Below are positions 49,034 through 60,159 of a stretch of DNA of 64,000 nt, one piece after another. Origin of the DNA: Verrucomicrobiota bacterium (GTDB lineage: Bacteria; Verrucomicrobiota; Verrucomicrobiia; Opitutales; Oceanipulchritudinaceae); contig JAJOKB010000069.1 of the NCBI GenBank assembly GCA_021208135.1, positions 46,565 to 110,564 on the forward strand, in the 5' to 3' direction. Position 1 is the stretch's first letter, and every line of letters starts with the position of its first letter. The position numbers and the translations under genes are program-made. The notes below the pieces were generated by a model. The model did no database searches and was not told the DNA's origin. It saw only the letters and a program-made list of their open reading frames with translations.

Positions 49034-49641
49034 TTAATTGCGTGCAAGACTGCGACGACGGCGCCCCCAAACGGCGAGGCCGAGTGCACCGAGCCCTGCG
49101 AGAATAGCGTAAGTTGAAGGCTCAGGGATGGGAGTCAAAACAAAAGAACCGCCGCCTAAAAACGTACCATAATTGAGATTGGTTGTGGAGATGTTATCGA
49201 AATAATTGTCGATTCCCGCAAGCAAAATACCTTCAACGTCGAAGGTAATGGTGCCTACCGGCAACGGTGAATCCTCCACTGCTGGTGTTATTGCCAAAAC
49301 CGATCAAATGTGAGTGGCATCGCTATGCTGGAACTTTCATACTGGCGCACTATTCCGTTCACAGCGTTGTTCGGTACTGATTGCCCAAGGTGATTGACCA
49401 AACTATTGCTCAAAACCCTGTTGCCAACGATAGCTGGGACTGGATCAAGTCCAAAGCCTAATGCCGCCGCACTAGGTCCAAAATTATGCGCCTGAAAGTA
49501 ATGGCCAGGAGCAAGTTGAGTGAAGTCAAAGGTCAGGGTGGCGTTTTCCTTATCGTGATTGAAGTATATAACGCTGACCTGGGCACAAACGAAAGACACA
49601 GGTGTCGAGACGAGGATGGCGAGAGCTAATAATTTATTCAT
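49034..49641 (-). CDS. PEP-CTERM sorting-domain exported protein (frame break)
   Basis: Secreted protein of ~202 residues. N-terminal signal peptide MNKLLALAILVSTPVSFVCA; a beta-rich middle; C-terminal PEP-CTERM signal with PIPEPSTYAILAGLGALGLA followed by the basic tail WGRRRRSLARN, recognised and processed by exosortase and linked to export and surface or EPS association. The frame breaks at an A run 49296-49299 (one base short), joining MPLTFDRF to LAITPAVEDSPLPVG. The middle domain is not recognised. No exosortase gene is in the window. Confidence 0.87.
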
Positions 49642-49775
49642 GTAGATGTAAGGTTAACCATCTCCTGAGACTTTGGAGCTGGTACCTTAGCAAAAGCCGA
49701 AAATCAACCCCATGGTCAATAAAAAATTTATTAAACTCTCTAAGTTTTCCCAAGGCACGGTTTCGCATGAAGGTA

Positions 49776-52700
49776 TTAGTGCTCTGCGACCTCAAACAAC
49801 AGCCTGAAATAAACGTTCGCCCAGGTGGCAGGAGCCGAAAAACTCACTTCAACACTAGCGGAAGATAGCGGTTCATTAAGTAAATCTGCGCCAAAAATCT
49901 GGTCAATGGGTGCCCATGTTTGTAGGTCCTCTGACAATTGAAGCTCCATGGTCACACCTGAACGCATGATAAAGGAAAAAGTGTGTTCCTGCTGAGGGTC
50001 GGCAGTCACAACTGGAAATTGAAACTCCGGGGCGGCAGCGCCGCCCAAGGCAAATCGAATCAAGTTGACTATGCCGTCACCAAAAGGCGTGGCAAGGAGC
50101 CCACGCTGATCCTCAGGTAAAACGCTGACCCACTCGGCATAACCCGGAGGTAAGTTGTCGGCCACCGGATTGACCAAAAAGTACTGCACCCCCGCAGTGG
50201 ATGGATCGATGCGTATTTCCATTCCGGTTTCACCGGCAAAGGCACGCAAAATCCCTCCACCCCATTTCTGGTGAACTAATTTCAGTCCTCAACAACGCGA
50301 TCAACTATCCAGGTGTCATAATCCACTTCAACACCATCGCGCCAAACCTTCGGGACAACGCCCGCCGTATTCCACCAACGCTCGGGCAAAGGATTGCCGT
50401 TCAGGTCCACCTGTCCTGGGTTGAGTAAGAGGCTGGCCACCGGATTGAACTCCATTAGCAACTCATTGCCCTGGGTTGACTGATAGGACAGTTGGTCAGC
50501 TGTGGGTGAATACAGTATTGTGTTGTTCAGAATGGCCTGTTTGAACTGTTGGTAGAACCGTGATCGCGCTCAGTTCCCACTTCCAGCACCAGACCACCCA
50601 ATTGCGCGGTATTAAAATTCCAAAAATGCTGAGTGTGGCTAACCCCAGGCGTACCCATCGAATATCCAGTATTGTTGTACGGCAGAAAGGCAGCATATAC
50701 GCCGTGGCCCATATCAATAAACAATCGGTTTCCCGGCGCTGTTTCAGTCATTAATGGATTGGGCACAGTGATCCAAAGTTGATTGGACCCTTTGACAATA
50801 CGCATCATAACGTTGCGAAGTTGACCTATCTGCTCGAAAGGGTGACGTCCATTGGTATTGCTGCCTGAACCGGAATTCCCGGTAATTTGCAGGGCTCCGT
50901 TATCCATACCCTTCACTCCCAGCCGCCACAAACTCTGTTCTGTAAAGAAACCTGATTGCGAAGGAATAAAGGCCGCTCTATCGGGGCGATAAGTGGCAAC
51001 ACTAGCCATCAAATAGTTTTCATCCTGCCAAATGGTTTCAAATTCAAACCGTCGGCTTTTGGTAGTGTTTCCAGCCCAGTCTTTGTAGTTATCGTGATCG
51101 AGATAATAAAATGGTTTGGCAGATTGTATCTCCACCGGCAGAGCATACTTACGTTGTGCGAGATCAATCGCCACTTGCGGAGGACGATAGGACGACCAAT
51201 GTACCAGACCCACGTAGTCCACCCCAATGTGAGCCTGGACGGCAGCGGTATTATAGGTGGGATGATAATCGTCATCCAGAAAATACAGATAGGCGAATGA
51301 CCATAAACCACCGGCAAATGGCAGGTGAGCGTTCGTCTTGGCACGCACATCCGCCGCCACATGAAATCCATCCAAATGGTGCAGGGCAGCTTCAATAACC
51401 ATCCAATCCGCCAAGGCCTTGGCTTGCAATCGGGTAGTCTCGTTTGGAGCAAATTCATAGAGCGTAAGGAGCGCAATAAACGAATGACCCCAATAGTTAT
51501 TGGAATTCCATTCCACGCGCCCCGCATTGAATAAAGCCCGGGTGAGATTGTTCAAATGCGTCTGAAAATAATCCCGCGAGGACCCCTTGCCCGCCCCCAG
51601 ATCGAAGTCTGGAAACTCGTGGGCCCACACATACCCTCCCAAACGCGCCATCCAATTGAAATTTTCGGAATTAAACAGCGAGGGTGTGTACAATGGATCC
51701 ATGTATCCGTCCGCCCGCGTCAGGTAACCCCATTCGATACTGGAATTGCGGCGGTCGAGTATGTAATCGTACTGACTTTGCTCCATCAACTCCCGGGCCA
51801 CGCCAAAGTAATGTGTCAGCGGTGGGACTGAAAAGGGCTTAAAAAATGTACCCGCCCTGGAACTGCGCACACGGTTATCCCCGGTGGTATCAATCAGATT
51901 TTTCAGTGCAGTTGGATTGTCGCGCACCTTCCACATCTCAGCCAACAGCGCGGTAAAAACGCGTTTGCCATCGTCAGCGTCTGCATTTCCCGGGCGAATA
52001 TGCCAAGGGCTGTGTGCCTCTGCCAAGACACCCAACCGTTCCTGAAAGCCAGCTTCCCAATTGGCACGGGACGCATTAAGGTCAGCGTAATCGACAGGAA
52101 CATACCGTGGCAATGGTGCGTCGTTCAGGGACGGCAAGACCACTGAGGCCTGAGCGAAAGCGACAGCGGAATTGTCATCGCTGCATTGAATGGCTGCCAC
52201 TCGATATTGCAATTCCTGGCCACGAGGCGCCAGGAAATCTATCCACTCAGCGGGATTGGAGGCGTGTGCTGCACTTTGCCGTGGCCTGTAGGCAACCGTT
52301 TCCCAGGCACCTCCTGCGATTCTGCGGTCAATACGAAATCCAATTTCATTGTTTGCGGTATCGACATAGCGGATACGAACAGCATCCTCCAGCACTTCGG
52401 CCTCCACAGACACAGGCGCTGAAAGCTGCCCCCCCCGGACAGGCGAGCAAAGTCCACCAGGATCCATGTGGGTGCCTGCGGCAATGGCCGAACCACTTAT
52501 ATTGCCCACGACCGCAAAATCATACAGTGAACCTGCCTTTAAGTTGCCGATTTGTTTGCCGCTGGCGTTGTTCCACGCCCAAAGACTTCCATAGTGCGCC
52601 ACATCATAACCAGCCATGTACTCAGGTCCGCTGTTACGTGTTACCGCCCAGGAATACAACTGCGTGCCACCATGTGCCTGACACAGAATTCCCTCGCCGT

Positions 52701-54124
52701 CATTGGCTACCGTTGACCGCGCCGGACCATAGCTGTTGCTGTCGATCCAAATAGGCCCACCCGCAAGATCAAAGGCCCGCGACAGGGAGTCTGACAAATC
52801 CCCCGGGCCACCTGGCTTGCATTGCACATATCCGTCGAGAGTCAAATAATGACTTTGACCCGAAGCTGGTCCGTAATTGTCAGGCACAGTGCCACTCAAC
52901 ACCAGGCGCTCATTGTGGTTGTTGCGAACCGTCATCCAACTGCCTGATGGATTAAATCCCTTGCGCCCATGATTGAAGACAAAATTGTCCTGAATCACCA
53001 CCCCTGGCAAAAAATAAACCGTGTTCTTGCCTGCAAACGGATTGAGCAACTCTTTGTTAACATCAATCGCAGTGCTGTAATTATAGTCGTACAGTATCGT
53101 TTGTTCCTGATTGGTCCAGGTGTTCGGATCTGTACTCTGATTGGGATTATGTCCCACTGTTTGCCGATACAAAAAACTGCGCAAACTTTTAGGGAAGACG
53201 TTGTTGGCTATGAAGACATTAGCTCCGTGGACTTGTACCCTGGCACCAAATTTTTGCAACCAATAGCCATTGGGACCAAAATTCTTTCCTCCGCTTGCAC
53301 GGCCTTCCATCACCACGTTATTCACTGGGGCTGAGTCTTCAAAAACGCATCCAAATACCAACCGTCCGGAGCCAGCACCTGTCCCTACCACAGAACGCGT
53401 CCCGCCGGAACCGGCAAAATAATCCCAGGGAAACAAACCGTCGGGCACCCTGCCCTGCCACTGCGGTTTCACCAACCCAGCCTTCCACGCTCCCGAGGCG
53501 GCATATGTAGTAGAGGCCGGCCAATTCAACTCAAACCCCCAGAAAATAGAAGCACCCACAAAGTGGATCCAGGCCACTCCCACATGGTTCACCTCAGACA
53601 ATGTCTCGCCCTCAGAGGGCAACAATCCGACAAAATTCCAGTCTCGGGGAGTCTCACCAACAGGAGTAGTTCCGGTGCCCACACGCTCGGTAAAACCAAA
53701 AACAAACTGCGTCAGCAATTCCAGTTTTCCATCCTCCACAAAACCTTGGGCAGCGTGCGGACGGGCCCATCGATCACCACCCGGCGTCTCCCCTCTGATT
53801 ACCACCCCACTGCGTAACATCAATCCGCGCCCATCAGGTCCGTCCGCAGGCATATCCCGGAAATCGTACACTCCAGCTGGATAATACAACACGCCTCCGC
53901 CCGCGGCATGCAGTTCATCCCGTGCATTCTCAAAGCGCTCAAAATCCGAATGCCCGTTTGTGTACTCAGCCATATTGATTACCCGGTGCCAGGCTATGCG
54001 GTCTGTCCAGCCTGGATAACCTTCCCCCATCGCCAAATAATGTTCGGCAACAGGATTGGTTCGAGGACTCGCAATACAAAAAAAACGGCAATAATGCCGA
54101 CAAGAGCAGGTAACGTAAAAACAT
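49776..54124 (-). CDS. giant secreted beta-helix/lyase-like fusion protein (three frame breaks)
   Basis: About 1450 residues after repairs at the A run 54078-54085, ~50552 and ~50287. With seven A the start MFLRYLLLSALLPFF is a signal peptide. Next a pectate-lyase-like right-handed helix (AAGGGVLYYPAGVYDFRDM, MLRSGVVIRGETPGG). Then an Fn3-like domain (SAPVSVEAEVLEDAVRIRYV), a helical region with lyase/hydrolase toroid character (FNWMARLGGYVWAHEFPDFD, RVEWNSNNYWGHSFIALLTL) and a beta domain (FYYLDHDNYKDWAGNTTKSR). It ends with a module containing FGDGIVNLIRFALGG. Probably attacks an acidic polysaccharide outside the cell; the exact family is not determined. Confidence 0.75.
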
Positions 54125-54326
54125 AACAGGTAAGGGGCAGATATAAGTAGGTGCTCCCACTGTGGCCACCTCAACACACTACGTCAAGCGAGCATCACCG
54201 GGCGGGACAATACTATCGCAATTGTTTATATGGATTTTACCCGCTACCGGGATTAATGCTAAAAAGGCTTGTTCAACAGGCGTGCAACTGCTTGAATAAG
54301 ATTTTCTAATCCTGCCGTTAACTATC

Positions 54327-55310
54327 ATGAACTATTCCCTACCGATGCAACTAAGAAAATTGACCACTTTGGCCTTCACTGCGGCCGTGTTCACTGCGAT
54401 GCCTAAACTACTCACCGCCTCAGACTCTGGCTGGGACGGGATCGTGAAGCGCGATCTGGGCGGGGGTTGGACTGTCATTGAGACTTTTGCCTACAGTGCT
54501 GGCGGGGGTTGGCAGTGGCTGCCTGAAGCAGGGGCCTGGATATGGATTTATCAACCTGAGCCCGATCCTGAACCAAATCTCACAGAACTGGTACGCGTGG
54601 AGGGCGGCGTTTTGTTATCCACCAATGATTTGGACGGAACTTTGGTGTCCACTTTTTATATTGGCCGCTACGAAATGGTCTGGAGCGAGTGGTTGCGAGT
54701 CAGAAACTGGGCCGTTGACAATGGCTATGACATTGGCGCGGCCGGTTCGAGCTGTGCTGAAGATAATCCGGTGCATACACTGAATTGGTTCCACGCGCTC
54801 AAATGGTGCAATGCCAAGAGCGAAATGGAAGGGCTTACCCCGGTATATACGGTGAATGGCGGTGTCTATCGCACGGGCCAACCCGATCACACAACTATCA
54901 TTCATAATCTTTCCGCCAATGGCTATCGATTACCGACGGAAGCAGAATGGGAGTTTGCCGCGCGCGGGGGTAATCAAACGAATGGTTACACCTATTCCGG
55001 CAGCAATGACCCAACAGAGGTAGCCTGGTTTTACACCACTAGTGTGGGCGCAACCTGTCCGTATTCATTTGGCCGTGGTACTTGGCCAGTCGGGCAAAAA
55101 GCACCCAATGAGCTGGGACTTTATGATATGAGCGGTAATCTTTCAGAATGGGTTGCGGACCTATTTTTCAACACTTTCCGGGGTTCACGCGGAGGCCATT
55201 GGAATTCAGGTGAAGATGGTATTGAGTCAGCCTACAGAAGCGCTTACGGCTCCCCGGACGGTTCTGCCAATAGCCTCGGATTCCGAATTGCCCGCAGCGC
55301 AACCCAATAG
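54327..55310 (+). CDS. exported SUMF1/FGE-domain protein lacking the active-site cysteines
   Basis: 327 residues: N-terminal signal sequence (LRKLTTLAFTAAVFTAMPKL), a Gly/Trp-rich stretch (GGGWTVIETFAYSAGGGWQW), then an FGE-sulfatase fold (FYIGRYEMVWSEWLRVRNWA, NPVHTLNWFHALKWCNAKSE, GYRLPTEAEWEFAARGG, ELGLYDMSGNLSEWVADLFF, SLGFRIARS). The loop where formylglycine-generating enzymes carry two cysteines reads GGHWNSGEDGIESAYRSAYG, without cysteine, so it is unlikely to activate sulfatases. A binding or structural role is more probable. Divergent from the beta-helix/lyase fusion. Confidence 0.85.
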   Translation: MNYSLPMQLRKLTTLAFTAAVFTAMPKLLTASDSGWDGIVKRDLGGGWTVIETFAYSAGGGWQWLPEAGAWIWIYQPEPDPEPNLTELVRVEGGVLLSTNDLDGTLVSTFYIGRYEMVWSEWLRVRNWAVDNGYDIGAAGSSCAEDNPVHTLNWFHALKWCNAKSEMEGLTPVYTVNGGVYRTGQPDHTTIIHNLSANGYRLPTEAEWEFAARGGNQTNGYTYSGSNDPTEVAWFYTTSVGATCPYSFGRGTWPVGQKAPNELGLYDMSGNLSEWVADLFFNTFRGSRGGHWNSGEDGIESAYRSAYGSPDGSANSLGFRIARSATQ

Positions 55311-55350
55311 TTAGCGCCCACAAGCAGCCAGCTCCGTCTGGTTTGCACCC

Positions 55351-55432
55351 TCCACGGAGGACGGGGTTTCAACCCGCCAATTGGACAGTCAGCCCAACTG
55401 TATTGCACACCACGGTGGACTGAATTCCACCC
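55351..55432 (+). repeat. intergenic double-palindrome repeat, copy 1
   Basis: Contains CGGGGTTTCAACCCGCC (55362-55378) and GTGGACTGAATTCCAC (55415-55430), the same two palindromes in the same order and similar spacing as at 62943-63013. Both lie directly after a CDS. Confidence 0.75.
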
Positions 55433-55537
55433 TCATAATCCGCGCTGCGGTAAAATACCTGTAATAATTAAACGATACAAAGGATTGGATGCAAAGAGGT
55501 TTTGACTACGGTTCATAAGCCTATGACTGATAGTAGC

Positions 55538-58500
55538 ATGAATCGTATTATTGCGCTGTTTGGACTTCAGGTTGCATTGGCTTCAGCTACGACGGTATTG
55601 GTTGAAGATTTTTTTTGCAGATGGGGATAAAACTAATGGAGCCGATGCCCTTGATGTGAACTGGATAGCGACTGGCGGGGTGCTGCAAGTGGTGACCGAT
55701 AGTCTGTTGAATCCGACTGCACCGCACAACGTATTGGAATTGTATATCAATGCGGCTGAAGCTGTGCTGAAGGATGAATATGTATCATTTCTGCTGCCAC
55801 AAGCAGTGGCCCTGGATGTTGGCTATGCGCTGCAAGTTACCTTTGATCTGAGTTTTGTCGATGGATTGCCACGGACTGACGATTCGCGCACAGGAGTGTC
55901 ATTGGCCTACAATTCCAATAATCCAAACCGCATTGCGCCCTGGGCGGACCCTGGCAACAGTGAATATTTCTTCATGACCAGTTTCGGCAATGGCGGTACC
56001 TTGGGAACGATTCGCAAAAGTACAGCCGCACAATTCCTGAACGTAGGCACGATATTAGCCGCATCGCAGCAGAGCGTGAATCTTGGCAACCAGCCGGGAT
56101 CTGTGTTTTTTGAGGTGGCGCGTTTGACAGAAGATAGCGTGCGCATCCAGTACCGGCTCAACAATGGACCTCCACAGGAATTTGTGGACGACAACCAGCC
56201 CTTGCATACTTTTAATCAACTGCACATCCGCTATCGTCGCGCTGGCACCGCACCGGCTGAGAAGGTCCGTATCAGCGCCATGCGGGTGGTTTTGACCGAA
56301 GCGGAGGTCTCCGAACGCGATCCGGTGGAATGGTGGGTAGCGGTGGACGGCAATGATGGCAACAATGGTGATAGTGCTGCTACCCCCTTTGCCACCATTG
56401 GCAGGGCCTTGCTCTGGGCGCTGCCAGGCGACACGGTAACTGTCAGGGGTGGGATTTATCGCGAAGCCGTGCAGTTTCCGCGCTCAGGCACGCTGGAGGA
56501 ACCCATTCGCCTGCGTGCCTTTGAACAGGACGGAATCCCCGAAACAGTAATTATCAGTGGCTTCGATGGCTTCATCGCAGGGGAGAATAACGCCGGAAAC
56601 TGGGAAGTCCATTCCGGCAATATATGGCGCATTCAATTGCCTCAAAGCACGACCCAACCTATTGGGCGCAACCTGGTAAAGGTCGATGGAGAACCATTGA
56701 TACCGGCTCGCTGGCCGAATGCCACAGCTCCGGTGGACTTTGATCGCAGGCGGATGGCAGAGGCGGTTTCGGGCACAATGGACCCGGATAGCGTCGGCCC
56801 ACAACCTCCGTACAATCCAACGGACTTCTACAGCGGTAGCTACAACACGCCAGACTTGAATATTTTTGCTGCGGGGGCACTCACTGGGGCGCATGTGGAT
56901 TTATGTGCTGGACACAATTGGTGGCACAAAACGGGCGTTGTCACCGGAAACGACAATGAAACCCTGCACTTTCGCTATCGATTTGCGGCCAATTGGAACC
57001 CTGTGTTGGACACACCTAAGCAAAAAGATCGCTTCGCAGTCTGGGGGCACTTGGCGACCTTGGATACACCAGGCGAATTTTTCATTGATGTGAATGGCAT
57101 TCACGGAACTCCGCATGTGCTTTATGTGTGGTTGCCTGATAGTGGATCACCCCACGACCGCACTTGGGAAATCCTCCGCAGGCCCATTTCGATCACCACT
57201 GGCAACAATGCCCACATCATCGTGGAGAACATTGAGGTCATGGGGGGCGCAGTTACTACTGGGGCTTCATCCTACAACAACACTTTCGACGGCGTCGAAG
57301 TCACATTTGGCGCTATCAATCGCAATCTACTGGTATTCGCAAACAATGTCGCGGTACATCTCAATGGTACTGGCCACACCTTCCGCAACGGCAGGGTCAG
57401 CTATACGGACGGACGCGCCATACTGGCACACACGTCTGGACACCAAATCCACAACAACGTTGCCCACGACAGCACCAGTCACTTGCTGAGTCTGGATTCC
57501 GCCATTGAGGCGGATGTACAGTGGAATACTGTTTTCAATGCAGGAGACACTGCAGTGGCCATGGGAGCCAAGGCCACATTTATCGGCTTCAACCATGTCT
57601 ATCACGCCGGCATGCGTATCACCGATGTGGCCCTCATGAACACCTGGAACAGCGGTGATATGCAAGGTACCGAGATAGCCTATAACTGGGCGCACACGAA
57701 CCTCGCGCCATGGGATAATTCCTTGAGTTGGTGGGGTGGTCAGGGGATAAGGCTGGATTCAGGAGAAGCTCCTTTAGGCTGCTCCAATGCGCTTATCCAT
57801 CACAATGTAGTGTGGAACACAACTTCCGCCAGCGGTATCACAGCCTGGGGATTGGAAGAAGGTATGGAAAATTATCAAGACTCCAGGATTCGGGTTTTTC
57901 AAAATACCATTGATGCCAATCTGGTCTTGGGAGGACGGGGCAGCAACGGCGGCACCATTGCAGAACGCAATATTTCCGCAGGTTTTACCAATGCCGTTGG
58001 CAGCCTGGTCGGCGGCAGTGTGCGTGACAACTTGTTTGAGAATTCGACTTTGGCGGATAATCTCACTGCGCCCATTGGGTTTGTGTCCCCGGTTAATCGC
58101 AACTACCAACTGCGCTCAAATTCACCAGCCTGGGATTATGGTTTGCCTGTTGCAGGTATTACCGAGTCAGGTCCGTATGCCTATCTGGGAGCCTACAATC
58201 CTGCCAACTCACCTTGGCGTCCGGCGCGCGGGTCAGATCCAGAGATGTATCCGCGCTGAGCGCCGATATCGCCCAGGACGCCTTGGGACGTTGGTGGTTA
58301 ACCATTGGTAATGCCCCGCTTGCGCGAACTTTTGACGATACATTGAGCGTGCAAATGGGTTCACTGCTCTTAACTGCACCCTTGATCGTCTATGAATTTG
58401 AAAACCATCGAGCCCTAGCCCGGTTTGAGTTGGAACAACTACCGCAGTCAGCCAGTCTGCCTATCAGTGTTGCCATAGACGGCTTGGATTTTCGCGCTAT

Positions 58501-60150
58501 TTCACACGCGCTGGTGCAGATCCCACAACCAGAGGCTACTGCAGTTGCACCCATTTATTCGACCGTTGCAGGAGGGCAGGAAATCACCCTGCAACTGACT
58601 GACATTCTCGTTCAGCCACTGGCACGGTTTCCACTCAGATTTGATGGACTTGGCAGTCACGACTTGGTGCGCGATGCCGTGCCTTGGCTGGTGGATACCT
58701 CGGACTGGCAGAATTTGGGCATGAGGTCAGATGGTGCCGACCTGCGCTTCTTCGCTGCGGATGGAGCCACACCGCTGCGCTTCCATATCGAATATGGACT
58801 CAACCAGACCAATACACTGATTTGGTTACTGCAAGACAGCGAACAATCACCCCCTGCCCCTACTGCATCCTTTGATGACCAAACCATCATCTACCTCGCC
58901 TTTGGCGATAATGCCGGGTTGAATCTGGATGATCCCGGGGTTCTTACCGATAGTTATCCGGCGCTCGCCAGCCAGAACATGCTGTTGCATGTACGGGCGA
59001 CTACCACTGGTCAAATTTTGTCCGAAAACGAGCCTGTGCTTTCCATTCCCAACCTAGCCCCCAATTCACTGCCAGTTTACGCGGTCGACAGCAGCAGTGC
59101 ACCCACTTGGCAATCCTCCACATTCGCTGATCTGCCAGCTCTGCACTTCAATGGCGTCCAACAACATTTACTGGTCAATGGTGCGACGGGCTTGGGAACC
59201 GGTCCAGGCCGCTTTATTGTGGTTTACCGCAATCCTGATCCGGGCTCAACCAATTGGCAGAGATTGCTCAGCGCCAGAGCGGATCTGACGATGACCGATT
59301 GGCAGAACGGCTACGCATCTATTGTTAGTGCAACCGATTCCGGTGCCGCTATTCCGCAGGAACACCCAACCATCCACGATAACAACAGGCAGAACGCAGA
59401 CTTTTCGCGCGAAAACTTTACCATCGGTAAACGCGCGCTACAGCAAAATGAACAATTTCGCGGCGAAATTGCAGAAATTGTCGGCTTTGCCGATACCTTT
59501 GTCGGAGAGCCACGCGATGGCCTCTACCGATACCTGCGCCGCAAGTACAATATTTTACCCCGCCCGACCGCTGCGCTGGTCCAAGCAGATGGGTTACCGG
59601 CATTCACCATCGACGTTGGAGGCATTCCAGTAGATCAATACTATGTAGATGCACAGGGTTTTCTCAGAATTACCCTGCCCCATTTGGGCGCTCACAGCGG
59701 TGCACCCGTCCATCTGGACATTCAACTGAATCTGACCGATGGCTCCGTGATCACCATACAGGATGCCGTCTGGTTAGCCTCTCCAGCAGATGTTTGGCGC
59801 ATGCAACACTGGGTCACGAAGCCATTTTGGCTCCCGATACCATGGCTAATGGCAGTGATTGGTTGGCAGATCCAGATGGCGATGGCGTGGTCAATCTAAT
59901 CGAATACGCTTTTGGCACCCATCCACTGGATGCAACCAGCAGCCCCTCGATTGCTATCGTTGAGCAGGGCGATAATGTCCAGATCGTACACCCGCCGATT
60001 GTCGGCTCGACCTTTGTAACTATTGAGGTGAGCGAGGATATGAATATCTGGAATGAGGCTGATCATTCAGACCCAGCCGACTTCGCACCGACACCCGGTC
60101 GACCTTTGTTTTGGCGTTTCAGGATTGAACTTAATGACGATTCAGATTGA
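55538..60150 (+). CDS. giant secreted beta-helix/DUF2341-like protein (three frame breaks)
   Basis: About 1535 residues after repairs at the T run 55609-55616, ~58215-58230 and ~59810. The start MNRIIALFGLQVALASATT (ATG 55538; 55523 also in frame) is a signal peptide; mature VEDFFADGDKTNGADALDVN. A lectin-like first domain is followed by a DUF1565-type opening of a right-handed helix (GNNGDSAATPFATIGRALLW), with the helix to ~residue 890. Then a DUF2341-like domain (MRSDGADLRFFAADGATPLR), a laminin-G-like segment (FIVVYRNPDPGSTNWQRLLS) and the C-terminal module DPDGDGVVNLIEYAFG. A secreted glycan-binding or cleaving protein; enzyme class not determined. Confidence 0.78.
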
Positions 60151-60159
60151 GTTGGCTGC

